Shown: positions 1 through 9,099 of the stretch, one piece after another
Position numbering within the stretch: position 1 is the first letter of the stretch
Layout of the letters: the number at the start of each line of letters is the position of its first letter
DNA from: JAZBPO01 sp963691775
GTDB taxonomy: Bacteria > Pseudomonadota > Gammaproteobacteria > Pseudomonadales > Azotimanducaceae
Assembly: GCA_963691775.1 (NCBI GenBank)
Contig: OY829369.1
Location: 4,402,001 to 4,466,000, forward strand
DNA: 64,000 bases
Direction: 5' to 3'
Notes under the pieces: model-generated
What the model saw: only the letters and a program-made list of their open reading frames with translations
What the model was told of the DNA's origin: nothing
Databases searched by the model: none
Position numbers and translations under genes: made by a program

Positions 1-15
1 TCGGAGACGGACGAG

Positions 16-723
16 GTGATGGATCTGACGGATCGGTACACCGCCCTCGAGGAGTTGTCGGCCCGTACGAGTACCAAGGCGTTCCGCTCCGGTTCCTATC
101 ACCGCATGAAGCGTCGCTCCGGGATCGGCAAGCTCGCGATGGATATTGCGGCGCCGATTGCGCGGGGGCTTCGCCTCGATCTGCCGCTCATCCGGCGCGT
201 ATCTCCTGAGCTCGGCCACTATCTCGAGGATGCGGCCTATGCCACATCCCTGCGGGCGCGCGTCGAGGAGGTCCTCCGGCCGGCCCTGGCCGGCGGAGAT
301 GACGTCGTTGTGCTGGCGCATTGCCTGGGGAGCGTGATCGCCTACGACTGTCTGTGGGAGATGTCGCGGGGCGCGCTGCCCTGTGATCGCAAGGTGCGCA
401 GCCTCGTCACGCTCGGATCGCCGCTCGCCATAGATGCAGTGCGAGCGCGCCTGCGGGGTGCCCAGGAAGCGATGGATCGACGCTATCCCGGCAACATCGC
501 GAACTGGTTCAATCTTGCGGCGCAGGATGACTACATCTGCCACGACCCGACGGTGTACAACGACTTTCAGCCGATGATCGGCCATCGGATGATCAGCCGT
601 CTCGAGGACATCGGAATCTTCAACTTCGCGAAGCGCTTTGGCCGCTCGAACCCGCACTGCGATCTCGGTTATCTCATCCACCCGCACACGGCACGCCTGC
701 TTGCGGACTGGCTGAGGCGCTGA
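16..723 (+). CDS. Lipase-like alpha/beta hydrolase, probably 5'-truncated by window edge
   Basis: The reading frame stays open to base 1, so the true start may lie outside the window; GTG 16 and ATG 19 are only the first internal candidates. Counting from 16, residues 98-109 carry an alpha/beta-hydrolase nucleophile elbow that reads AHCLGS, where a serine is expected at position 103 (usual pattern GHSLGS). Residue 103 is Cys (TGC). A TLGSP stretch follows, and a late His-rich segment (NPHCDLGYLIHPH) could supply the catalytic His. The protein is therefore either a Cys-nucleophile variant or catalytically altered. There is no signal peptide or membrane segment in the visible part. The substrate is unknown; the fold call is fairly sure, the activity is not. 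Confidence 0.6.
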   Translation: MMDLTDRYTALEELSARTSTKAFRSGSYHRMKRRSGIGKLAMDIAAPIARGLRLDLPLIRRVSPELGHYLEDAAYATSLRARVEEVLRPALAGGDDVVVLAHCLGSVIAYDCLWEMSRGALPCDRKVRSLVTLGSPLAIDAVRARLRGAQEAMDRRYPGNIANWFNLAAQDDYICHDPTVYNDFQPMIGHRMISRLEDIGIFNFAKRFGRSNPHCDLGYLIHPHTARLLADWLRR

Positions 724-735
724 CGCGCCGTCCGC

Positions 736-1891
736 TCAGCGGCAGCGGTCGACGAATTCACGCTCGATCTTGCGCGGATCGTCCAGGATCTCCCAGAACT
801 CTTCTATGAACTTCGCGGCCTTGCGGCGGCGGCGGTCGGGTAGCGTAAAGGTCTCCTGTGCCAGCAGGCCGTCGATCTCCGATCGCTTGTCGCGGAAGCG
901 GGCGAGCGTTTCCTCGAGAATTCGTGGCTCCCGACACAGGCCTCTGTAGCGTCGATCGGTCACGTCGCGGATCCCTACGTTTGCTGCCGGAATCGCATCG
1001 GGCTTGTCCAGCAGGCCGGTCTGGTCGAAGTCGTAGGGAATCGGCAGATAGTGGCCGTCGCCATCGGTGAGCTGTTTGGCGTTATGGCAGCACACCTCGC
1101 CAGCGGTTCCGACAACGAAGGAAAAGTCGGTATTGCCGAGGAAGAAGTTGAAGACCTCCATGAGGTTGGTGAGCTCGACGAGTTCATTGCGCTCGATGCG
1201 TGGGCGCTCGTTGCGCTCGAGGCCTAGCCGCCGTGCGAGGCGTTCTTCGCTCTCGATGAGAAAAGCCGGGTGGGTGGCTTCCTTCCCGCGCTCTGGAACG
1301 TAGGTCACCTCCAGCGGGCGAACCCGGAAGCTGTACTCGGTCAACACGTTGAGTACGCGATAGGCGTAATACTCAAGCCACAGCCACTCGAACTGCGTGC
1401 GCGTCGAGCTGCCGAGTCGCGTGCAGTGCGTGACAAGCTTGAGCTTGTCCTGGTGCTCGAAGAGCGTGCCGTTGGCGGCCTTGCGCGGTATGTCGAGGCG
1501 GATCGGCGGGAAGTCGCATTTTTCCTTGAGGCGACGACTCTTGCCGCGGGCGCGAATTTCTATGGCGAGCGTGCCGCCGTCTCCTTCCTCGGGCGTCCAG
1601 GTCATCTCCGCCGGACGATCCTCCGGGTCCGGATCGCGGTCGCGGATCACGGCCCGAATCGGGCCTTCTACACGGAGTTCGAGGAGGCTTTGATCAGCGA
1701 AGAGCGGATCAACGGGCAAGCTTGTCGCGTCGTGACTCGCAAGCGCCGCGGTCTCGGGGGGGGGCTCCTTCCGCCGGGTGCGCCTCTTGTTCCGTCTCGG
1801 GTGCGCGCGCGTCCGCAAGCAGTGGCTGAGCGAGCAGGGTGAGCAGCGTAGTGGCGTTGGCCAGCCTACGGGCCTGATTGGCGAATGACAT
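736..1891 (-). pseudogene. Secreted CotH-like protein, split by a frameshift in a C9 tract
   Basis: Translation from ATG 1891 gives a clear signal peptide (MSFANQARR, then a hydrophobic stretch ending ADARA), but this frame stops at 1709. The body of the protein lies in the next frame and runs to 736. The switch falls at nine consecutive G on the + strand (1756-1764; C on the coding strand). With eight, the frame becomes continuous and the span makes an intact 384-residue protein. The body has CotH-like marks: a basic ARGKSRRLKEK segment, FFLGNTDFSFV, a HNAKQL segment and IPYDFDQTG, resembling the atypical kinase active-site region of CotH. The role is unknown; it is probably exported. The break could be a sequencing error, phase variation or real decay. 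Confidence 0.6.
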
Positions 1892-2091
1892 CCCGTTCTT
1901 CCCCGCGCATCTGGCGGAGAACATACCGGGGTGCCTCGCTTCGGGCCAGTTCGTTCGCGGGTCGGTTGCATCGTCAGGGCGCGTGCGTTGAACTTCCCCG
2001 CGCACGCGTCGGGCACGGGCGCGTCGACATGCGCGGATGATCCGCGGTCATCATTGCGCGCCGCCCGGCGCGCCATGAAGGGAGAGAAGAG

Positions 2092-4086
2092 ATGACGAAG
2101 GCGTTTCGCCGCGGGCTGCTTGGCGCGGCTGCGGCAGGCCTGATAATTGCTGCAAACGGCGCAGCTCAGGCTACGGACGATTCGCTCGAGTGGTTCACGC
2201 TCGGAAACGACTACGCCCATACGCGTTACTCCAGCGCAGCGCAGATTACGCCCCAGAACTTCGAGGACCTCGACGACGCCTGGACGTGGGACGGTGCAAG
2301 CTTCGATGCGCGCTCCGGGCGTTCGACTCCGAGCTATATCGATGGGGTGCTGTACACCGTTGCCGGGCCGCGCAGGCACGTCATTGCGCTCGACCCGGAG
2401 AGTGGTGAACTACTCTGGTCCTATCGCGAGCCCAACACCTTTCGCTACGAGTATTCGATGCGAAAGGACTACGGCAAGGGCGTGGCCTATTCGACGGTCG
2501 ATGGTCGCGGCGTGATCTACATGGTGTCGCCGGGCTTCTTCCTGACCGCGCTCGACGCGAAGACCGGCAAGCCGTTGGAGGGCTTCGGTGAGCCTGTCGG
2601 CATTGACGGCTTTCCGAAAACCGGCGTCGTCGATCTGGTCAAGCATCTCGATCTCGAAATCGATGACTATGATCCGTACACGGGCATTCCGCTCGAGCGC
2701 GGGTACATCACGTCGTCTTCGCCGCCGATCGTTGTTGGTGACACGATCATCGTTGGCAACTCTGCAGAGCAGGGCTACAACCAGTCCCGCGTGGAGATGG
2801 TGCCGGGTGACATCCTTGCCTTCGACAAGACCACCGGCGCGTTCAAGTGGAAGTTCAACGTCATCCCGCGCCCGGGCGAATTCGGCCATGAGACCTGGGA
2901 GAACGATGCGTGGAAGTACACCGGTGATATCTCCTCATGGGCGCCGCTGTCCGCGGATGCCGAGGCGGGCATCGTCTACATCCCGACGAACGGACCAACC
3001 ATCGATTTCTACGGCGGCTTCCACCCCGGCGACAATCTCTACGGCACGAGCCTGATTGCGCTCGACGTCGAGACCGGTGAGCGGGTCTGGCACTTCCAGC
3101 TCGTACATCATGACATCTGGAACTACGACACTCCGACGGCACCGATCCTCCTCGACGTCGAGGTCGACGGCGAGGCGATTCCGATCGTCGCGCAAGCGAC
3201 CAAGCAGTCCATGGTCTTCACTTTCAATCGCCTGACGGGTGAACCCGTGTGGCCCATCGAAGAGCGTCCGGTGCCGCAGTCCACCATCCCGGGTGAGAAG
3301 CTTGCGGCAACGCAGCCCTTCGTCACCAATCCTGCGCCCTTCGAGATCCTCGGCATGAGCGAGGACGATCTCATCGACTTCACGCCAGAACTCCGGGCCC
3401 GAGCCGTGGAGATCATGAGTGAGTACAAGATGGGCGGCGCCTTCAATCCGCCGCTGCATCGCGATAACGACGAGGGCTACAAGGCATCGATCTGGTGCCC
3501 GGGTGACAATGGGGGCGTGAACATCTACGCCCCGCCTGTGGCCGACCCCACCACGGGAGTCCTCTACATCCCGTCCATGAAGGATTGCACCTCGCAGATC
3601 ATCGCGAGCGGAGAGGATCGCGATGCGCTGATCGATCAGCCAACGGGAGCGACGTTCTCAGACTATGCGGTCCTTCGCAGGGCGACGCCGCGCGGTCCGG
3701 ATGGTCTAGAGTTGTTCAAGCCTCCGTACAGCACGATCACGGCGATCGACATGAACACGGGTGAGCACATCTGGCGCATTCCGGTGGGTGAAACGCCCCC
3801 GAATGTGTTGAATCACCCCGATCTTCAGGACATGGACATCCCCAACACGGGTACCGGTGCGACGCCGCCAATGCTGGTGACGCCCTCGATGTTCGTGTAT
3901 GCGTCCACCGATAACGAAGGGGAGCCGATCCTCTTCGCATTGGACAAGTTGACGGGGGAGGAATTGGCGCGGGTCGAAGTTCCCGCGACCTCGCGCTACG
4001 GCATGATGACCTATGTTCATGAAGGTACGCAGTACATCGTCCTTCAGACCGGTGCCAAGCTGACCGCCATGGCGCTGGACGACTGA
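2092..4086 (+). CDS. PQQ-dependent dehydrogenase (periplasmic quinoprotein)
   Basis: A 664-residue protein with an N-terminal signal peptide (residues 1-27, ending AAQA) followed by a PQQ beta-propeller. Recognisable blocks are GNDYAHTRYS near the start, repeated TG(E/K)xxW blade motifs (for example GELLW, GERVWHF, GEHIWRI) and VHHDIWNYDTPTAP, typical of the quinoprotein alcohol/sugar dehydrogenase family. It lacks a fused haem domain (no CxxCH), so electrons must leave through a separate carrier; the next gene encodes a small cytochrome c. A GGAGAGAAGAG ribosome-binding site precedes ATG 2092. The substrate (alcohol, aldose or other) cannot be read from the sequence. Confidence 0.88.
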   Translation: MTKAFRRGLLGAAAAGLIIAANGAAQATDDSLEWFTLGNDYAHTRYSSAAQITPQNFEDLDDAWTWDGASFDARSGRSTPSYIDGVLYTVAGPRRHVIALDPESGELLWSYREPNTFRYEYSMRKDYGKGVAYSTVDGRGVIYMVSPGFFLTALDAKTGKPLEGFGEPVGIDGFPKTGVVDLVKHLDLEIDDYDPYTGIPLERGYITSSSPPIVVGDTIIVGNSAEQGYNQSRVEMVPGDILAFDKTTGAFKWKFNVIPRPGEFGHETWENDAWKYTGDISSWAPLSADAEAGIVYIPTNGPTIDFYGGFHPGDNLYGTSLIALDVETGERVWHFQLVHHDIWNYDTPTAPILLDVEVDGEAIPIVAQATKQSMVFTFNRLTGEPVWPIEERPVPQSTIPGEKLAATQPFVTNPAPFEILGMSEDDLIDFTPELRARAVEIMSEYKMGGAFNPPLHRDNDEGYKASIWCPGDNGGVNIYAPPVADPTTGVLYIPSMKDCTSQIIASGEDRDALIDQPTGATFSDYAVLRRATPRGPDGLELFKPPYSTITAIDMNTGEHIWRIPVGETPPNVLNHPDLQDMDIPNTGTGATPPMLVTPSMFVYASTDNEGEPILFALDKLTGEELARVEVPATSRYGMMTYVHEGTQYIVLQTGAKLTAMALDD

Positions 4087-4115
4087 GGCATCGCCCGAAC
4101 GCTTTGTGCCATCCG

Positions 4116-4143
4116 GAACGCCGCTTCTCACGACGCGGCGTTC
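4116..4143 (+). terminator. Hairpin after the PQQ dehydrogenase gene
   Basis: A perfect 9-bp stem (GAACGCCGC / GCGGCGTTC) with a 10-nt loop lies 30 bp after the dehydrogenase stop and before the cytochrome gene. No T-run follows, so it may attenuate or protect mRNA rather than terminate fully. Confidence 0.4.
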
Positions 4144-4230
4144 TACCTTCGACTCGGCCTGATCGCATCGAGCGTCGTATGCTCTCCAACGAGTGTGCCT
4201 TTCACCCCATCGGAGACCCGAACCGTGTTC

Positions 4231-4602
4231 ATGCGCTGCCTAACCGTCGTGTTGCTGATTCTCGCGGGCGGCGTCCACGCCGGGCCCCGAGCCCTGGATG
4301 GCGGCGTGTATACGCGTGCGCAGGCCAAGGCCGGGGAAGACCTGTTCGAGGCGCACTGCGGGACCTGTCACGATCCGGAGTATTTCAAAGGGGTATTCCG
4401 TGCGTGGGCCGGAGAGCCGCTCGCGGACCTGTTCGACGTGATGGCAGCGACCATGCCTCAATCGAACCCGGGTAGCCTCGGCAATCCGACGTACGTCGGA
4501 ATCCTTGCGTACATTCTCGACGAGAACGACTACCCCCGGGGCGAGCAGGCACTCAGCGAGTACGCCCGCGGCTTCGACGAAATCACGGTCACGGCGCCCT
4601 GA
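4231..4602 (+). CDS. Small periplasmic c-type cytochrome
   Basis: A 123-residue protein starting at ATG 4231, which gives a compact signal peptide (MRCLTVVLLILAGGVHA). An in-frame GTG at 4195 would add 12 residues ahead of the signal and is less likely. A single haem-binding CGTCH sits at residues 43-47, and Met75 in TMPQ is a plausible sixth ligand. The placement directly after a PQQ dehydrogenase that has no haem domain argues that it is that enzyme's electron acceptor. This partnership is inferred from context and from known quinoprotein-cytochrome pairs. Confidence 0.85.
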   Translation: MRCLTVVLLILAGGVHAGPRALDGGVYTRAQAKAGEDLFEAHCGTCHDPEYFKGVFRAWAGEPLADLFDVMAATMPQSNPGSLGNPTYVGILAYILDENDYPRGEQALSEYARGFDEITVTAP

Positions 4603-4674
4603 CCGGGTCGCAAGCTGTCGCGGCTCGGCCCCGTGGCATGATGCCGCATTGACTTCCATCGTCTCGGGGCCGCG

Positions 4675-6354
4675 ATGACCATGACATCCGTCGCCGACTA
4701 CATCATCGTAGGCGCCGGCTCTGCGGGCTGTGTGCTTGCTGCACGCCTCTCCGAGGATCGAGAGGTCTCGGTTCTGCTGCTGGAGGCCGGCGGCAGCGAC
4801 GCGAGCCCGTTCGTGCGTATGCCGAGCGCCTTCTCGATCCCGATGAATTCCTCGCGCTACGACTGGGGCTGGCACACGGATCCTGAACCGCACATGGACG
4901 GCAGGCGCCTGCATTGCCCGCGCGGCCGCGTGCTCGGTGGCTCCTCTTCCATAAACGGCATGGTCTGGGTGCGTGGTCATCCGCGCGATTTCGATCGTTG
5001 GGCTGAGCTCGGCGCTTCGGGCTGGGACTGGGCGGGCGTTGCGCCGTACTTCCGGCGCGTGGAGCGGTTCACGTCCGGTGCCGGCGCACAATCCGATCCG
5101 CGCCGCGGTCTCGACGGTCCCGTGGGCATCCGTCAGGGCGATCGCTCGAATCCACTCTACGGAGCATTCCTCGATGCGGCTGCGGCGTCCGGCTATGCCG
5201 TCGTCGACGATCTCAACGGTGCGCGCCAGGAAGGCTTCGGCCCCCTCGACATGAATGTGGCCGACGGTATGCGCGCGAGCAGCTATCGCGCATGGCTCGT
5301 GCCCGTGCTCGATCGACCGAACCTGGAGGTGCGCGCGCGACAGAACGTGGAACGGCTCGAACTTGTAGACGACGGAGACGGCCCGCGCGCGACGGGCGTC
5401 GTGCTCACGGACGGGACGGTCCTGCGCGCCGGCAGGGAAGTGATCAGCGCCGCCGGTGCCATCGGGTCACCGACGCTGCTCCTGCGATCCGGTATCGGGC
5501 CGGGTGATCGATTGCAGGCTGCCGGGGTGGCGCCACGCGTGGAGCTAGCAGGCGTCGGCGAGAACCTCATGGACCACCTCGAGGCCTACGTGCAGCAGGC
5601 CTGTACGCAACCGATCAGCCTGAACGGTCGTCTGACCCTCCTGGGCAAGGCGTTGATCGGTGCGCGCTGGCTGCTGCGACGGGACGGGCTTGGCGCGACC
5701 AATCATTTCGAGGCGGGAGGCTTCATTCGCAGTGCCGCCGGCGTCGAGTGGCCGGACATCCAGTTCCACTTCCTGCCCGCCGCCGTCCGCTACGATGGAC
5801 GAGACGCAGGTACGGCGCATGGCTTCCAGGCGCACGTGGGTCCGATGCGGCCCGAGAGCCGGGGGCGGATTCGTCTGTGCGGTCCGAAGCTTGCTGACGC
5901 GCCCTCGATCCGCTTCGACTATCTCGCCGCAGAGATAGACCGGGAGGTCTTCAGGCGCGCGCTTCGATTGACGCGTGAGATCTTCGCAGCCGAACCTTTC
6001 GCGGCCCTGCGGGGGGAAGAGATCGCTCCTGGCCCGGACGCTCAGGATGACTCGGCCCTCGATGCCTTCGTTCGCGAGCGCGCCGAGAGCGCCTATCACC
6101 CGTGCGGCACCTGCGCGATGGGTGAGGGTCCGGCGGCAGTGGTCGACTCCGAGTGTCGCGTGCGCGGCGTCCGCGGCCTGCGTGTCATCGACTCTTCGAT
6201 CTTCCCGGACATTCCGAACGGCAATCTCAATGCGCCGACGACCATGCTCGCCGATCGGGCATCTGATCTGGTGCGGGGTCGTGCGGCGCTCGCCCGGGAG
6301 CCGCTGCCTTATTACAGCGATCCGGAGCAGGCGGACCGCCAGCGCTCAGTCTGA
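4675..6354 (+). CDS. GMC-family FAD oxidoreductase (choline dehydrogenase-like)
   Basis: A 559-residue flavoprotein. The N-terminal Rossmann motif is YIIVGAGSAGCVLAARL (about residues 9-25), followed by LLEAGG and the GMC signature PRGRVLGGSSSINGMVWVRG. The C-terminal active-site region has AYHPCGTCAMG (catalytic His) and NGNLNAPTTMLADRASDLV. Length and motifs match choline/alcohol dehydrogenases of the BetA type, but there is no betB or betI next to it, so the substrate is open. Its end overlaps the convergent BCCT transporter gene by 9 bp. Cytoplasmic, as no signal peptide is present. Confidence 0.88.
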   Translation: MTMTSVADYIIVGAGSAGCVLAARLSEDREVSVLLLEAGGSDASPFVRMPSAFSIPMNSSRYDWGWHTDPEPHMDGRRLHCPRGRVLGGSSSINGMVWVRGHPRDFDRWAELGASGWDWAGVAPYFRRVERFTSGAGAQSDPRRGLDGPVGIRQGDRSNPLYGAFLDAAAASGYAVVDDLNGARQEGFGPLDMNVADGMRASSYRAWLVPVLDRPNLEVRARQNVERLELVDDGDGPRATGVVLTDGTVLRAGREVISAAGAIGSPTLLLRSGIGPGDRLQAAGVAPRVELAGVGENLMDHLEAYVQQACTQPISLNGRLTLLGKALIGARWLLRRDGLGATNHFEAGGFIRSAAGVEWPDIQFHFLPAAVRYDGRDAGTAHGFQAHVGPMRPESRGRIRLCGPKLADAPSIRFDYLAAEIDREVFRRALRLTREIFAAEPFAALRGEEIAPGPDAQDDSALDAFVRERAESAYHPCGTCAMGEGPAAVVDSECRVRGVRGLRVIDSSIFPDIPNGNLNAPTTMLADRASDLVRGRAALAREPLPYYSDPEQADRQRSV

Positions 6355-7980
6355 GGATGCGTCCAGCTCGACGATGCTGCGATCCGGACGGAGCGCGAGG
6401 ACCGGCGTCCTGACCTGCGCACCGAAGTCTTCCCGCAGCCAGACCAGCACGGATGCTACGAGTACGCCCAGGACCGGCACGAGTGGTAACGCCGTGATGA
6501 CCGACATGGCCTGCACGGTCTGCAGGCCGTCGACGACGAGCAATCCGACCGCAACGAAAGCAAGCGCGAAGGCCCACACAAGGCGCAGGGTGCGATCAGG
6601 TTCCTCGTCACCGGGCAGGTGGCGGGTCGAGATGCTCGCCAGCACGTAAGCGACGGAATCCAGCGTTGTCGCAAGAAACACGAAGGACAGCACCGTGAAT
6701 ACGAAGGTGACGAGCTGGCCCGCGGGCAAGGCCGCAACGATCGCCGCGACAGTTGCCGCGTTGCCCTGCTCGGCCAGGATTTCAGTCACGGGCAGGGCGC
6801 CGGTCAGTTCGAGGTGCAGCGCGTAGCCTCCGCAAACAGCCATGAAGGACAGGCAGCCGAGGGGCCCCCAGAACATGATGCCGAGTACTGTGCGTCGGAT
6901 GGTTCGGCCTCTTGAGATCCGCCCGAAGAAGAGTGCCATGAGGGGCGCATAGGCGATCCACCAGGCCCAATAGAAAAGCGTCCACGCATCGGGGAAGCCG
7001 CCTGCGTCGATCGGGTCGAGCCAGAACCCCATGCGGACGAAGTTATCGACCATCAGGCCGAAGCTGTTCACGGTCAGGGTAAGAATGAACACGGTGGGGC
7101 CGGCCAGGAGAACGAAGAGCACGACGATCACGGCGAGCCAGATATTGAGGTCCGCGAGGCGACGGATACCGGCCTTGAGCCCCTGATAAACGCTTGTGCC
7201 GAAGAGCGCCGTCCAGATGCCGAGGACTGCCAGGCGAAGACCGAAGCCGTCCTCGACGCCGGTCAGAGAGCTGGCAAAGGCCGCGACCAGAGGCACGGCG
7301 AGTCCGAGGGAGGTGGCTGCCCCTCCGATCATGCCGACGATCACGAGCGTATCGATGACCGGCGCCAGGCGCTTGCGCGCGGGCGTGCGCAGGACCCCCT
7401 CGGATGCGACGGAGATGCGCAGGAAGGGGGTGCCGCGTACGTATAGCGCGTAGGCGATCGGTACGGTCGGTACGGCATACATTGCCCAGGGCACGAAGCC
7501 CCAGTGGAACATCGCGTACATGTGCGCCCACTCGGCGGCGAGGCTGGAGGCCGCCTCGATACCGAGCGGTGGGCCGGTGAGATAGTAGAGCGGTTCAACG
7601 AAAGCCCAGCTGACCAGCCCTGCGCCGATACCCGCAGAGAACATCATTGCAGCCCAGGAGAGCTCGGAGTATTCGGGTACGTCCTCGGGCAGGCCGAGCT
7701 TCACCTGGCCGTAGGGGCCGAAGGCAAGCCAGATGGCGAAGCCCAGGATGCCCGCCGCTGTGAGAACGAAGAGCCAGCCGAAGTCGTGAGTGATCGCGGC
7801 CATGGCGCGGCCCGTTACGCCAGCCGCCGACGCGGGTGCGAGAACAAGGTAGAAGCCGGCGCAAAGAGCCACGGCGAGGGCCGGAAGGAAGACGAGGGGG
7901 TCGGTGCGCGGGACCTCCCGTGTGCTGGGCAGTGTCTGGTCGACGGGCGTGCTGATCGGACCTCTCCTCGGTGCGCTCAA
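6346..7980 (-). CDS. BCCT-family betaine/carnitine/choline-type transporter
   Basis: A 544-residue membrane protein with about 12 hydrophobic segments. BCCT hallmarks are visible: GIGAGLVSWAFVEPLYYL and WTLFYWAWWIAYAPLMALFFGRISRGRTIR, the signature tryptophan-rich segment of helix 8. This family imports quaternary-ammonium compounds such as glycine betaine, choline or carnitine, usually with Na+. It is convergent with the GMC oxidoreductase (9-bp overlap), so it could supply that enzyme's substrate, but they are not co-transcribed. The extended cytoplasmic C-terminal osmosensor tail of BetP-type carriers is absent. Confidence 0.9.
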   Translation of the reverse strand: MSAPRRGPISTPVDQTLPSTREVPRTDPLVFLPALAVALCAGFYLVLAPASAAGVTGRAMAAITHDFGWLFVLTAAGILGFAIWLAFGPYGQVKLGLPEDVPEYSELSWAAMMFSAGIGAGLVSWAFVEPLYYLTGPPLGIEAASSLAAEWAHMYAMFHWGFVPWAMYAVPTVPIAYALYVRGTPFLRISVASEGVLRTPARKRLAPVIDTLVIVGMIGGAATSLGLAVPLVAAFASSLTGVEDGFGLRLAVLGIWTALFGTSVYQGLKAGIRRLADLNIWLAVIVVLFVLLAGPTVFILTLTVNSFGLMVDNFVRMGFWLDPIDAGGFPDAWTLFYWAWWIAYAPLMALFFGRISRGRTIRRTVLGIMFWGPLGCLSFMAVCGGYALHLELTGALPVTEILAEQGNAATVAAIVAALPAGQLVTFVFTVLSFVFLATTLDSVAYVLASISTRHLPGDEEPDRTLRLVWAFALAFVAVGLLVVDGLQTVQAMSVITALPLVPVLGVLVASVLVWLREDFGAQVRTPVLALRPDRSIVELDASSD

Positions 7981-8057
7981 CGCAGTCTACCCGCGTAGCG
8001 GGACGGAGGGCGCTCGTTGATACTGGTCTGGGGAGGAGAGAGCGGGAGCAGCAAACC

Positions 8058-9095
8058 ATGATCGACCGGTACGTCGAGGCAGAGCCGAGCTTGCCGAGCG
8101 GTGCCCTGACGCCTGCGCAGATCAAGGATTGGCGAGAGCGGGGCTTCGCCGTCGTTAGCGGGCTCGCGACCGCAGCGCTGGTTGCGGAGGTCGCTGCCGC
8201 TGCAAAGCAGGTCTTTCCCTCACCGGGCACGGACGCTGCGCGCGATTACGTCGGCTTCGGCAGCCTCGATCGTTTCGTGTTTCCTGCCGGGCACGAGGGT
8301 TTCAATGCGCTTGTGCTCGAACCGAGGATTCTCGCCGCCGTAGCCGCTCTGCTCGACGTGCGCATTGCAGATCTTCGCCTCACGCAAGCGGATCTATGGC
8401 CGAAGTACGGCCACGACGGGGGGCTCGATCAGCGCATCCATATCGACTATCCGAATCACACGCTGACGCATCCGACGCCGTGGGATCGGCCTGAAGCGGT
8501 TGAGATGATTGTCTATCTCGGCGACTGGTCGGATACGGGCGGTGCGACTGCAGTTGTGCCCAGGGAAGGCGCCGAGGACCCCGCCTATCGCTGGCCGATC
8601 GTCGACTCGCCTGGTATCGGTGCGCTGGACTACATCAACGATCGCGTGGCCGCGGAAGCCTATTTTTCTGCGCAGCGGCCCCATGCAGCGGCCTGGCGAG
8701 AGGCCCTTTATGAGCGGGAGCGATACGTGCGTTTCCGCGCGGGCGACGTTCTGCTTTACCGCCATGACACCTGGCATCGGGGAACGCCCATGCAGGAAGG
8801 CGCACTCCGCCTCGCCCTGAACATGACGTTTCGCAAGGCCGAGTGCGAATGGATCAGCACCCTGCACACCGGTTGGGCATGGCAGCTTTACGCACGGGAC
8901 CGGACGCTGAATCGTCTGATTGCAGGCGCCAGCCTCGACCAGCGCGCCGTGCTCGGCTTTCCGCAGCCGGGGTCTTCCTATTGGTGCCCGCAGACGCTCG
9001 CCGCGGTGACCGCCCGCTATGGCATGTACGGCTTCGACCCGGGACCCTACGCTCGAGTGCTTGCAGCCAATGGTGATGCGGACGCCGGGGACTGA
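8058..9095 (+). CDS. Phytanoyl-CoA dioxygenase (PhyH) family protein
   Basis: ATG 8058 is preferred (345 residues) because a GGAGAGAGCGGGAG purine-rich site precedes it; the frame is open upstream to 7971 but that part does not look conserved. The Fe(II)/2-oxoglutarate triad is readable: His128 and Asp130 in RIHIDYP, and His240 in DTWHRGTP. Arg251 in GALRLALNM is the probable 2-oxoglutarate ligand. The family hydroxylates varied small molecules including fatty acyl-CoAs and ectoine; the substrate here is not evident. Divergently oriented from the BCCT gene, with 77 bp between the two starts. Confidence 0.85.
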   Translation: MIDRYVEAEPSLPSGALTPAQIKDWRERGFAVVSGLATAALVAEVAAAAKQVFPSPGTDAARDYVGFGSLDRFVFPAGHEGFNALVLEPRILAAVAALLDVRIADLRLTQADLWPKYGHDGGLDQRIHIDYPNHTLTHPTPWDRPEAVEMIVYLGDWSDTGGATAVVPREGAEDPAYRWPIVDSPGIGALDYINDRVAAEAYFSAQRPHAAAWREALYERERYVRFRAGDVLLYRHDTWHRGTPMQEGALRLALNMTFRKAECEWISTLHTGWAWQLYARDRTLNRLIAGASLDQRAVLGFPQPGSSYWCPQTLAAVTARYGMYGFDPGPYARVLAANGDADAGD

Positions 9096-9099
9096 GGGC

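Noticed and set aside
1891..2379. N-terminal extension of the CotH-like frame across the PQQ gene start
   Set aside because: It overlaps the well-supported PQQ signal peptide, and the real signal peptide of the CotH-like protein is in the adjacent frame at 1891.
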